Shown: positions 1 through 6,579 of the stretch, piece after piece
How positions within the stretch are numbered: position 1 is the stretch's first letter
Layout of the letters: the number at the start of each line of letters is the position of its first letter
Source: Lentisphaeria bacterium
GTDB taxonomy: Bacteria; Verrucomicrobiota; Lentisphaeria; Oligosphaerales; Oligosphaeraceae
Direction of reading: 5' to 3'
DNA: 39,114 nucleotides
Assembly: GCA_024405215.1 (NCBI GenBank)
Contig: JAKSPB010000028.1
Coordinates: forward strand, 1-39,114
Translations under genes and position numbers: made by a program
The notes under the pieces: generated by a model
What the model was told of the DNA's origin: nothing
The model's input: the letters and a program-made list of their open reading frames with translations, nothing else
Database searches by the model: none

Positions 1-99
1 CAGGTCCGACAGGTCCGACAGGTCCGACAGGTCCGACAGGTCCGACAGGTCCGACAAGTCCGACGGGTCCGACAAGTCCGACGGGTCCGACCCGTCCGA
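1..99. repeat. Tandem array of a 9-bp unit (CAGGTCCGA), 11 copies, cut by the window edge
   Basis: Eleven consecutive 9-base units lie here. The first six are identical (CAGGTCCGA). The last five vary at bases 2-4 (CAAGTCCGA, CGGGTCCGA, CCCGTCCGA), so the core GTCCGA is kept. The array probably continues to the left of the window. The unit is a multiple of three and free of stops. In the frame of the acetyltransferase that follows it reads Ser-Asp-Arg, then Ser-Asp-Lys/Gly/Pro repeats, and this frame stays open into that gene. The same core recurs in phase in the linker of the large surface protein at 33571-33624. There are no CRISPR-like spacers. Confidence 0.95.
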
Positions 100-124
100 C
101 AATCAGTTTTTCAATTCCATTTCC

Positions 125-604
125 ATGAATACGATTCGCTTTGCTACGCTAGACGACGTTCCTTTCATCAAGGCATGCATCCATGAGTTGGCGGAATATG
201 AGAATGCCGCGTCGGAGGATCATTCTACGGAGGAACTGTTGCGTGAGAATATCTTCGAGAAGGGCTTTGCCAAGGTGTTGATTGCGGAAGTGGATGGCGC
301 TCCTGCGGGGTTCGCGCTTTGGTTCAATAACTTCTCTACCTGGCTGGCGCGTCCTGGAATCTATTTGGAGGACCTCTATGTCCGTCCGCAATTCCGCAAA
401 CGCGGTCTAGGCAAGGCGCTTTTGCAACGTTTGTCGGAACTGGCTGTGGAAAATGGCTGGGGTCGCGTGGAATGGTGGTGTTTGAAATGGAATACGCCGA
501 GTCTGGGCTTCTATGAATCCCTTGGCGCTCGCCAAATGACGGAGTGGATGCCGTTGCGACTGGACGGCGAGCGTCTGCAGGAGTTTGGTGGGCGAAAGGA
601 TTAG
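125..604 (+). CDS. GNAT-family N-acetyltransferase (SSAT/thialysine acetyltransferase-like)
   Basis: This 159-residue single-domain GNAT protein is expected to transfer acetyl from acetyl-CoA to an amine. The start MNTIRFAT is typical of the family. The stretch around residues 75-90 ([20 protein letters not shown]) carries the acetyl-CoA pyrophosphate loop (R-K-R-G-L-G). The STW...IYLEDLYV wording resembles spermidine/spermine- or thialysine-type acetyltransferases, so a polyamine or lysine-analogue substrate is a reasonable but unproven guess. Near the C-terminus, [14 protein letters not shown] is the usual GNAT end motif. No clear ribosome-binding site precedes the ATG, and the frame is open upstream through the 9-bp array, so a longer N-terminus cannot be fully excluded. 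It converges on crcB and overlaps it by 4 bases. Confidence 0.88.
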   Translation: MNTIRFATLDDVPFIKACIHELAEYENAASEDHSTEELLRENIFEKGFAKVLIAEVDGAPAGFALWFNNFSTWLARPGIYLEDLYVRPQFRKRGLGKALLQRLSELAVENGWGRVEWWCLKWNTPSLGFYESLGARQMTEWMPLRLDGERLQEFGGRKD

Positions 605-969
605 AAAATCCATCGTGCCAGCAGGATTCCTGCTGTAGCGCTAGCGAGTCCGAAGATATTCTGCAGAGCGAGATTCAAGAGGAATTTCGCGGTCTGTCCA
701 TCCAGCATCATGCGCGAGGTCTCCAATGCGTATGTGCTGAATGTGGTGAATGCGCCGAAGAATCCCACGAAGAGGATGGGGAAATACGCGGCATATTCCG
801 GGAAGCGTTCTTTGAGCCAGATGAAGCAGAAACCAGCAAGGAAGGCGCCGAGGAGATTGACCGCTAGTGTGCCGTAGGGAAATGCGGTGGGCCAGGGCAG
901 CCGCGTGATTCCGTAACGGCAGAGTGTTCCTGCGACGCCGGCCAGGCATAGCAGCAGAAGAAATTTCAT
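601..969 (-). CDS. crcB: Fluoride channel CrcB/FluC
   Basis: The 122-residue integral membrane protein has four hydrophobic segments, the usual size for FluC, a dual-topology dimeric fluoride channel that exports F-. Family signatures are visible: GVAGTLCRYG near the N-terminus, GTLAVNLLGAFLAG in helix 2, and GFFGAFTTFSTYALE in helix 3, which contains the phenylalanine and polar-track residues of the pore. It is the last gene of a minus-strand operon after ogt, with an ATGA overlap at its start. No fluoride riboswitch could be placed directly upstream because ogt abuts it. Confidence 0.93.
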   Translation of the reverse strand: MKFLLLLCLAGVAGTLCRYGITRLPWPTAFPYGTLAVNLLGAFLAGFCFIWLKERFPEYAAYFPILFVGFFGAFTTFSTYALETSRMMLDGQTAKFLLNLALQNIFGLASATAGILLARWIF

Positions 970-1478
970 GGTAGTTCTCCTTCCAGGAGTTTCTTTTTGA
1001 GGGCGAGTCCGCCGTTGTAGCCCGTCAGAGAACCATTGGCTCCCACGACGCGGTGGCAGGGGATGACGATGGCGATGGGGTTATGGCCCACTGCGTTGCC
1101 GACGGCCTGGGCGTAATGCGCGAGATTCCCTGCGCTTTCGGGATGATGTAGATGGAGATATTCACGGGCGATGGCACCGTATGTGGTGGTCGTGCCGTAG
1201 GGAATCTTCAGAAGAAGTTCCCAGATTGCCAGGCGAAATGGCGTGCCCGGCGGGCGAAGAGGCAGGGCGTAGGGATTCGGTCGCTCGCCGTTGAAATAAT
1301 CCCGCAACCATTGGTATGTACGGAGGAAGAGAGGGAGGTCGTCGTGCCGTTCCGAGGGGGCGGTCGGCAGAAGGAACCGCTGTCCTTCCAAAGTCAGCCG
1401 CAGAAGCGCCTCGCCGTCGGAGAACAGCGTGATATTGCCAACGGGGGAGGAAAATGCCGTGTGGAGTAGCCGTGTCAT
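966..1478 (-). CDS. ogt: Methylated-DNA--protein-cysteine S-methyltransferase (Ogt/MGMT)
   Basis: This 170-residue suicide alkyltransferase removes O6-alkyl groups from guanine. The active-site motif PCHRVVG is present with acceptor Cys141. It is preceded by the helix-turn-helix/arginine-finger segment (GNAVGHNPIAIVIP) and followed by the NGSLTGYNGGLALKK clamp. The N-terminal alpha/beta domain (residues 1-70) matches the usual two-domain form. Residues 106-122 (REYLHLHHPESAGNLAHY) look longer than in typical Ogt proteins, a small insertion between helix segments. The gene overlaps sfsA upstream and crcB downstream by 4 bases each, indicating translational coupling in a three-gene operon. Confidence 0.93.
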   Translation of the reverse strand: MTRLLHTAFSSPVGNITLFSDGEALLRLTLEGQRFLLPTAPSERHDDLPLFLRTYQWLRDYFNGERPNPYALPLRPPGTPFRLAIWELLLKIPYGTTTTYGAIAREYLHLHHPESAGNLAHYAQAVGNAVGHNPIAIVIPCHRVVGANGSLTGYNGGLALKKKLLEGELP

Positions 1479-2170
1479 AGTTCCACGGGAAGAGGCTGGT
1501 CAATGACGAGAGAATCCGGTTGGACCAGGCAGTCCATGGCGAGAATTTTCACGCCGTTCCTCGCCGCCTCCCGAAGGGCGTCGCCGAAGGCGGGATGGGT
1601 GACGTCGTTAGGGCGGAGACTGCGCATCTCCTTCATTTGTACAACAAAGAGAAGGAATGTTTCGTAGCCGTTTTGCCGCGCTTCAACCAGTTCGTGTAGA
1701 TGTTTCACGCCTCGTTCCGTCGGGGCATCGGGAAAGCTTGCCACGCCGTCATGTTCCAGCGTAACGCCTTTGACTTCCAGATAGATCTTTCGCGGACCGT
1801 CTTCCAGATAGAAGTCAAAGCGGGCGGAACGGTAGGTGACTTCCCGTCGAATGACGACTGCGGGGGAGAAGAGGCCGCTGCGTGGAAGCCACTCTTCTGC
1901 CACGTCGTTGGGAATCTGTGAATCCAGATTGACGAGCAGCGGAGCCTTGTCCGGACGGTTCTTTTCCACGGCCACCAGGTCGTAGGCCGTCTTTCGGGCG
2001 GGATTGCCGCCGACCGCAAGATAGACCTTGGCGTCCGGTTGCAGAAGTTCCTTGCAGCGTCCAGTGTTCTTTACATGGACGACGCATTCTCTTCCCTCCA
2101 GTTCGACCTGGGCAACGAATCGGTTGGGACGCCGCAGAAATCTGGCAGGAATGACTTGGGAATATTTCAT
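1475..2170 (-). CDS. sfsA: SfsA family DNA/RNA-binding nuclease-like protein
   Basis: The 231-residue protein matches SfsA ('sugar fermentation stimulation' protein). It has an N-terminal OB-like domain (FLRRPNRFVAQV, then CVVHVKNTGRCKELLQP). Its C-terminal nuclease-like core contains RFDFYLED, KIYLEVKGVTLE, FPDAPTERGVKHL and FLLFVVQM. The D..EVKG arrangement is the restriction-endonuclease-fold metal site. The frame is open for 32 codons upstream, but ATG 2170 gives the standard N-terminus MKYSQVIPARF. No strong Shine-Dalgarno precedes it. It is the first gene of sfsA-ogt-crcB. The spacer upstream contains repeated GCAAAACAAG words. Confidence 0.92.
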   Translation of the reverse strand: MKYSQVIPARFLRRPNRFVAQVELEGRECVVHVKNTGRCKELLQPDAKVYLAVGGNPARKTAYDLVAVEKNRPDKAPLLVNLDSQIPNDVAEEWLPRSGLFSPAVVIRREVTYRSARFDFYLEDGPRKIYLEVKGVTLEHDGVASFPDAPTERGVKHLHELVEARQNGYETFLLFVVQMKEMRSLRPNDVTHPAFGDALREAARNGVKILAMDCLVQPDSLVIDQPLPVEL

Positions 2171-2209
2171 GGGGCAAAAGGCAAGACGGGTTGCAATACA
2201 TGCAAAATC

Positions 2210-2264
2210 GCAAAACAAGTAAAGAAAAGACGGATTGCAAAACAAGCGAAATTGCAAAACAAGC
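2210..2264. repeat. Three copies of GCAAAACAAG(C/T) upstream of sfsA
   Basis: GCAAAACAAGT at 2210-2220, GCAAAACAAGC at 2237-2247 and GCAAAACAAGC at 2254-2264 are near-identical 11-mers spaced 27 and 17 bases apart. The last two copies sit in a longer ATTGCAAAACAAGC word. They lie in the spacer between sfsA (divergent end) and the terminator of the upstream minus-strand operon. They could be an operator for sfsA or simple slippage repeats; nothing here decides which. Confidence 0.6.
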
Positions 2265-2294
2265 AAAAAGCCTTCGGCGTTATCCGCCGAAGGC
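2261..2294 (-). terminator. Rho-independent terminator of the azlC-azlD-nhaC-fsa operon
   Basis: A perfect 10-bp stem (2270-2279 with 2285-2294, GCCTTCGGCG) has a 5-base loop. On the minus strand it is followed by a T-run (CTTTTTGCTT). It lies about 95 bases after the fsa stop codon. Confidence 0.88.
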
Positions 2295-2388
2295 GATCTT
2301 GTTTTCTTATCTTGGCGCTTTCCCGCTCTTGCTTCCGGCTCGATGCGTTTCCCTTGACGATGAGGCGATTGTGGACAATGCGTGGGGC

Positions 2389-3069
2389 TCAGGGAAGATT
2401 GGCCACGTTCTTGTCGGCGCCGTAGAAGTCATCCCAGGCATTGCGGAATTTTGCCACGGAGACATCCGTCATGGGATGGGCGGCCAGCTTCCAGACCAGA
2501 TCCGGGCTGAGGGTCACCGTATGGGCGCCGGCGGAGAGAACATCCATGATCTGCCGGACGTTCCGGAAGGAAGCCGCCAGGATCTGCGCGGGCAAGTGCC
2601 TGGTGTTCAGGTAGTCAACGACCTGTCGGACCATCCCGGGGCCGGATTCGTTGGCATCCTCGATGTGGTTGATGTACGGTGCCAGGAAGCTTGCGCCCTG
2701 TTCGGCTGCCAGGATGGCCTGCGAGGCGCTGTGGATGGTGGTGGCTGTGAAGGCGATGCCTTCCTTGCGCAGGTATGGCATCGCCTTGAAGCCTTCCAGG
2801 CTGACCGGCACCTTGACGTAGAATTTCCCGCTGACTTTTTCGCGCAGGGCGATGGCGTCCTTCACGATTTCCTCGGCTGTCCTGCCCAGGACCTGTGCAT
2901 GGAGCATCCGGTCCTCTCCGATGAGGCTCCGGATGTCCCGGAGGATATCCCAGAATGGGCGTTTTTCCTTGACGATGATGGTTGGACAGGTGGTCACGCC
3001 CGCCAGGGGGAATGCCTCCATTGCGCGGGCGATGTCGTGGAGATCTGCGGTATCAATGAGCAGGAACAT
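2389..3069 (-). CDS. fsa: Fructose-6-phosphate aldolase (transaldolase-like, FSA/TalC type)
   Basis: This 226-residue class I aldolase matches short FSA/TalC enzymes rather than long transaldolases. Landmarks align with E. coli FsaA: FPLAGVTTCPTII near residues 20-32, Gln59 in HAQVLG, the Schiff-base Lys86 in FYVKVPVS, Tyr132 in LAPYINHIEDA, and LAASFRNVRQ. Lys86, Gln59 and Tyr132 are the expected catalytic trio, so reversible dihydroxyacetone/glyceraldehyde-3-phosphate aldol chemistry is likely. TTCPT replaces the more common TTNPS. The ATG lies 5 bases after the nhaC stop, so the two genes are co-transcribed. The terminator at 2261-2294 closes the unit. Confidence 0.92.
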   Translation of the reverse strand: MFLLIDTADLHDIARAMEAFPLAGVTTCPTIIVKEKRPFWDILRDIRSLIGEDRMLHAQVLGRTAEEIVKDAIALREKVSGKFYVKVPVSLEGFKAMPYLRKEGIAFTATTIHSASQAILAAEQGASFLAPYINHIEDANESGPGMVRQVVDYLNTRHLPAQILAASFRNVRQIMDVLSAGAHTVTLSPDLVWKLAAHPMTDVSVAKFRNAWDDFYGADKNVANLP

Positions 3070-3074
3070 GGGGA

Positions 3075-4388
3075 TTACCTTTTTTGGCGGAAGAAGGCGA
3101 TGCTAATCAGCAGCATGATGCACAGGGCCATGGGGTAGTAAAGGGAGCCTATGAGCTGGAACGCGGAGATCTCCAGGCCGGATTCCTTGGCGAGTCCTGC
3201 GGCAATCAGTAGCTGCGCGCCATAGGGGAGGGTGCCTTGGATGACACAGGAGGCGGTGTCCAGGATGCTGGCCACGCGCTTGGGGGAACATCCGAAGTTG
3301 TCGGAGAGTTCCTTTGCGATGGGGCCGGCGATGACGATGGCCACGGTGTTGTTTGCTGTGAAGAGGTTGATGGCCCAGACCAGCAGCATGATGCCGGCTT
3401 CGCAGGCACGGGTGCCGCGGATGCCTTTCTTGATGGCGTTGAGCAGGAATTCGATGCCGCCATTGTAGCGGATGATGGCCATGAGACCGCCGGCCAGAAT
3501 GGCGACCAGCAGGGTTTCGGACATTCCGAGTGCGCCGGCGCCGGCTGCGCTCAATGCGCTCCAGAAGTCCATTTGGGAGGTGAAGATTCCAATGACCATG
3601 CTGAGGACGGCGCCGAAGAAGAGGAGCATCATGACATTCAGTCCGCAAAGGGCGCAGACCAGCAGCAGCACGTAGGGCAGGATGCAGAGGATGTGTCGGC
3701 CGGTGATGGAGCCTAGCTCGCCTTGTTCGGCGGGGTTGCTGTTATGGGCCATGATGCCGTAGAGGACCAGGGAGACGATCAGCGCGGGGAGGACGATTCG
3801 GAGATTGGTGAAGAACTTGTCGCGCATCTGGACCCCCTGGGTGCGGGTGGCGGCGATGGTGGTGTCGGAGATCATGGAGAGGTTGTCGCCGAACATGGCG
3901 CCGCCGATGACGGCGCCCAGCAGCAAGCCGGGAGCGATTCCGAGTGGCTCGATGAGTCCGCAGGCGATGGGGATGAGGGCGGCGATGGTTCCGCAGCTGG
4001 TGCCGATGGCCAGGGAGATGAAGCAGGAGACCAGGAACATTCCGATGACCAGCAGGTTGTTGGGAATCAGGTTGCGGGCGATGAGTACGGCGGCATCGAC
4101 GGCGCCCATTGCTTTGGCCACGGAGGCAAAGATGCCGGCGAGGACAAAGATGAGGCACATGATCATGATGTTCGTGTCGCCCATGCCTTTGGCATAGACG
4201 TCGATCTTGTCGCTCAGGGGCTCCTTGAAATTCAGGAACATGGCGACCATGGAGGCCACCAGGAAGGCGATGGGCATGGAGACCTTGTAGAAGTCGTTGG
4301 CCCAGATGGAGAGTCCAAGATAGAAGACGACGAAGGCCAGGAAGGGAAGCAAGGCTGCGAAACGCGGTTTGTGCGGGAGGTTTGCCAT
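3075..4388 (-). CDS. Na+/H+ antiporter, NhaC family
   Basis: The 437-residue polytopic protein has roughly 11-12 hydrophobic segments. It carries the NhaC-family signatures IGTSCGTIAALIPIA and GAMFGDNLSMISDTTIAATR, plus ANNTVAIVIAGPIAKELS in the second half, which mirrors the first half (inverted repeat architecture). The expected role is exchange of Na+ for H+, or a related solute/proton exchange, at the inner membrane; NhaC relatives also exchange malate/lactate or take up amino acids. It lies between azlD (34-base gap) and fsa (5-base gap). The shared operon with a branched-chain amino acid exporter suggests a transport-focused unit, but the substrate cannot be read from sequence. Confidence 0.9.
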   Translation of the reverse strand: MANLPHKPRFAALLPFLAFVVFYLGLSIWANDFYKVSMPIAFLVASMVAMFLNFKEPLSDKIDVYAKGMGDTNIMIMCLIFVLAGIFASVAKAMGAVDAAVLIARNLIPNNLLVIGMFLVSCFISLAIGTSCGTIAALIPIACGLIEPLGIAPGLLLGAVIGGAMFGDNLSMISDTTIAATRTQGVQMRDKFFTNLRIVLPALIVSLVLYGIMAHNSNPAEQGELGSITGRHILCILPYVLLLVCALCGLNVMMLLFFGAVLSMVIGIFTSQMDFWSALSAAGAGALGMSETLLVAILAGGLMAIIRYNGGIEFLLNAIKKGIRGTRACEAGIMLLVWAINLFTANNTVAIVIAGPIAKELSDNFGCSPKRVASILDTASCVIQGTLPYGAQLLIAAGLAKESGLEISAFQLIGSLYYPMALCIMLLISIAFFRQKR

Positions 4389-4422
4389 GGTGTATTGAGG
4401 GGAGGGGGGTGGAAGGAAAAAA

Positions 4423-4761
4423 CTACGATGAAAAATGTTGTACCAGCACCATGTAGAGGATGGTGGAGAGGATGATGGAAAGCAACGGGTTGCGTTTCCA
4501 GATATGGAGAAGGATGCAGACCAGGGCTGCCGCGGTTTCGGGAAGGCCGTAGGGCCAGACGAGGGGGGTCGTATTGCGGAAGCAGTAGATGACCAGTGAC
4601 GCGATGACGGCGGGGCCGATGACGCGCCCGATGTATAGGATGAGCCTTGGCGGCGTCCGCGAACCGCCGAAGACAGCGAAGACGGTTCCGCGCAGGGCGT
4701 ATGTCACGGCGAACATGACCAGCGTGGCCAGCAGGAGGTATGTGGTGTTTGCGCTAGGCAT
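4423..4761 (-). CDS. azlD: AzlD-family branched-chain amino acid exporter small subunit
   Basis: The 112-residue protein has four hydrophobic stretches and the AzlD pattern: TYALRGTVFAVFG in the first part, IGRVIGPAVIASLVIYC in the centre, LPETAAALVCILLHIWKRN near the end. AzlD pairs with AzlC to export branched-chain amino acids (the YgaH/YgaZ pair in E. coli exports valine). Its start overlaps the azlC stop by 8 bases, as is usual for this pair. Confidence 0.9.
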   Translation of the reverse strand: MPSANTTYLLLATLVMFAVTYALRGTVFAVFGGSRTPPRLILYIGRVIGPAVIASLVIYCFRNTTPLVWPYGLPETAAALVCILLHIWKRNPLLSIILSTILYMVLVQHFSS

Positions 4762-5455
4762 TGGCGACCTCCAGACGACGGCGGAAGAGCAGGATGGCTG
4801 CCAGGATCAGCAGCAGCGAGGGCACCAGCATGTTGGCGGGATAGATCAGCAGTCCGATGACGGCGCAAATGCCGCCGATGCCCGCCGGGATGCGTGTCTG
4901 TTTTTCCTGTAGCTGATCCATGAGAATCACGATGAAGAGGGCGGTCATGGCGAAGTCGATGCCCTTGGTGTTGAAGTTGAGCAGTCCGCCTGCCAGGCTT
5001 CCGGCGACAACGCCGGTGACCCAATAGATGTGGTCGAAGAGGGAGATTAGGAAGCAGTAGGTGAGGGAATCTTCGCCAGGTGGGTACTTGTTTTCGGTTT
5101 CCAGGGCGAAAGTCTCGTCGGTCAGGGAAAGAATCAGATAGAGTTTCAATAAGATTGGGATTCCTTTCCAGCGTTCAATGAGAGGGAGGCCGTATAGCGC
5201 GTAGCGGATGTTTATGCTCAGGGTGACGAGGGCGACGGTCAGCAACGGCGTGTGGTTGGCGAACATATCCACCGCCATGAACTGCAGGGCGCCGGAGACG
5301 GAGGTCGCACTGGTCAGAAAGGCCCAGAAGGCCCCCAGGCCAGTCTGGCTGGTCAGCAGGATGCCTGCCGCGGCCCCCATGGTCAGGTAGCCCAGCAGGA
5401 CGGGAATTGAGGCCTTGAAGGAGGCCAACGCGACTTTTTTCGTGAAACGTAGCAT
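4754..5455 (-). CDS. azlC: AzlC-family branched-chain amino acid exporter large subunit
   Basis: From ATG 5455 the protein is 233 residues with about seven membrane segments. Family landmarks are KASIPVLLGYLTMGAAAGIL, SATSVSGALQFMAVDMF and TLSINIRYALYGL, then LTDETFAL, which is diagnostic of AzlC/YgaZ. The frame is open 50 codons further upstream, but that extension is poorly conserved in character; MLRFTKKVALASFKAS is the normal AzlC beginning. It heads azlC-azlD-nhaC-fsa. A possible TATCTT -10 box lies on this strand at 5505-5510. The start codon has no strong Shine-Dalgarno. Confidence 0.9.
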   Translation of the reverse strand: MLRFTKKVALASFKASIPVLLGYLTMGAAAGILLTSQTGLGAFWAFLTSATSVSGALQFMAVDMFANHTPLLTVALVTLSINIRYALYGLPLIERWKGIPILLKLYLILSLTDETFALETENKYPPGEDSLTYCFLISLFDHIYWVTGVVAGSLAGGLLNFNTKGIDFAMTALFIVILMDQLQEKQTRIPAGIGGICAVIGLLIYPANMLVPSLLLILAAILLFRRRLEVANA

Positions 5456-5504
5456 GGAATACGGGAAAAAGACAAGGAACAGGCACAATGCGCCGTGAAT
5501 GGAG

Positions 5505-5510
5505 AAGATA
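5505..5510 (-). promoter_or_regulatory. Possible -10 box (TATCTT) of the azlC operon
   Basis: On the minus strand, TATCTT lies 50 bases upstream of the azlC start and matches the -10 box of recA and tRNA-Thr in this window. No good -35 box is visible 16-18 bases upstream, so this rests mainly on similarity to the other promoters. Confidence 0.4.
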
Positions 5511-5590
5511 ATGTATATATACGGTACTGTTCGGATATCGGGATGAAAAAGTCCGTCTTCCAAAAGGAACGAAGGAAATTTATCGATAAG

Positions 5591-5619
5591 TGCACGAAAT
5601 CGCAAAGAGAGGATATCTT
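5591..5619 (+). promoter_or_regulatory. Possible promoter of the lipoprotein gene
   Basis: A TATCTT box at 5614-5619 is preceded at 17-18 bases by GTGCAC/TGCACG, a partial match to the TTGCAA -35 box seen elsewhere in the window. It lies about 50 bases upstream of the lipoprotein ATG at 5671. Confidence 0.4.
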
Positions 5620-5670
5620 GATTTCCCGTCCGGAGTTTTTATCGTCTTCAACTGTTTAAGGAATCAAAGC

Positions 5671-6225
5671 ATGAAACAGCATTTCTTCCTGTCGGTTTGC
5701 CTGATGGCGTTTGTCTTTTGCGGATGCCAGAGCGTGAAATCCCATCGTGTGGAGAAGAAGGGCAGGGAAAACAAGAAGTTGTCATCGGAATTGCGTGTGG
5801 TGACGCAGGAAGAGGCCCTGAAGTCCATTCAGGCCGCCTATCAGTTCCTCAAGGATGCCGGGCATTATTTCATTGCCACGGTGGATGTTGACCAGCCCCG
5901 CGTCCGTCCCTTTGGCACGGTGCATGTCTTTGAAGACAAGCTCTACATCCAGACGGGGCGCAGCAAGAATGTGGGAAAGCAGCTGTTGAAGAATGGCAAG
6001 GTGGAGCTTTGCGCGATGAATGGCAACGAGTGGATTCGCGTCTCCGGGGTGTTAGTGGACGATCCGCGTCGGGAGGCGAAGGCTTCCATGCTGGAGGAAT
6101 ATCCGAATCTGAAGTCGATGTATTCCGCGGACGACGAGAATACCATGGTGCTCTACTTCAAGCCCGGCACGGGCACGGCCACTATCTGGTCCTTCTCCGC
6201 CGATCCTGTGGAAATGCACTTCTAG
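5671..6225 (+). CDS. Lipoprotein with a pyridoxamine-phosphate-oxidase-like flavin-binding fold
   Basis: The 184-residue protein starts with MKQHFFLSVCLMAFVFCGCQ, a type II signal with the probable lipidated cysteine at residue 19, so it is likely membrane-anchored. Residues 45-184 read as a split-barrel PNPOx-like domain: GHYFIATVDVDQPRVRPFG, LYIQTGRSKNVGKQL, CAMNGNEWIRVSGV and VLYFKPGTGTATIWSF. Such domains bind FMN, heme or F420; which cofactor applies here is unknown. A lipoprotein form is unusual, because these proteins are mostly cytosolic. The ATG is chosen over the longer frame because of AAGGA at 5658-5662 and the signal peptide. The tfoX-like gene follows after 11 bases. Confidence 0.85.
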   Translation: MKQHFFLSVCLMAFVFCGCQSVKSHRVEKKGRENKKLSSELRVVTQEEALKSIQAAYQFLKDAGHYFIATVDVDQPRVRPFGTVHVFEDKLYIQTGRSKNVGKQLLKNGKVELCAMNGNEWIRVSGVLVDDPRREAKASMLEEYPNLKSMYSADDENTMVLYFKPGTGTATIWSFSADPVEMHF

Positions 6226-6236
6226 GAGGTAATACG

Positions 6237-6551
6237 ATGGCATCAAGCAAAGACTATCTGAATTTTATACTGGATCAGCTTTCAGGGTTGGATGGAATAT
6301 CATACCGGGCGATGATGGGCGAATACATCATTTATTACAACGGTAGAATTGTCGGTGGAATCTACGATGACAGACTTCTGGTTAAGCCAGTTAATGTAGC
6401 GGTGGCAATGTTGTCGGATGCGAAGCTGGAACTGCCGTATGAAGGCGGAAAGGAGATGCTGCTTGTAGAAGATGTAGATAACAGAGGGTTCCTTGAGAAA
6501 CTGTTCACAGCTATTTATGAGGAACTGCCTGAACCGAAGAAAAAGAAATGA
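6237..6551 (+). CDS. TfoX/Sxy N-terminal-domain protein
   Basis: The 104-residue protein matches the TfoX N-terminal domain: FILDQLSGLDGISYRAMMGE, YIIYYNGRIVGGIYDDRLL, then KPVN.. and a lysine-rich end (EPKKKK). In gamma-proteobacteria the two-domain Sxy/TfoX promotes competence gene expression; stand-alone N-terminal domains like this have no assigned role. It has a textbook AGGAGGT Shine-Dalgarno at 6224-6230, stronger than its neighbours have, and its codons are more AT-rich. Both hint at a recent origin elsewhere, shared with the following DUF3795 gene. The start at 6237 is fixed by that site. Confidence 0.88.
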   Translation: MASSKDYLNFILDQLSGLDGISYRAMMGEYIIYYNGRIVGGIYDDRLLVKPVNVAVAMLSDAKLELPYEGGKEMLLVEDVDNRGFLEKLFTAIYEELPEPKKKK

Positions 6552-6579
6552 ACAAATTGGAATTTGCAGAGGTATCACT

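Noticed and set aside
1-99. CRISPR-like array
   Set aside because: Units are 9 bases with no spacers; it is a simple tandem repeat.
966-1000. Fluoride riboswitch for crcB
   Set aside because: crcB directly overlaps ogt, leaving no untranslated leader, and no riboswitch pattern was seen upstream of the operon.
2191-3138. A 315-codon plus-strand frame over the fsa gene
   Set aside because: The opposite strand encodes a clear fructose-6-phosphate aldolase with all catalytic residues; this frame has no family features.
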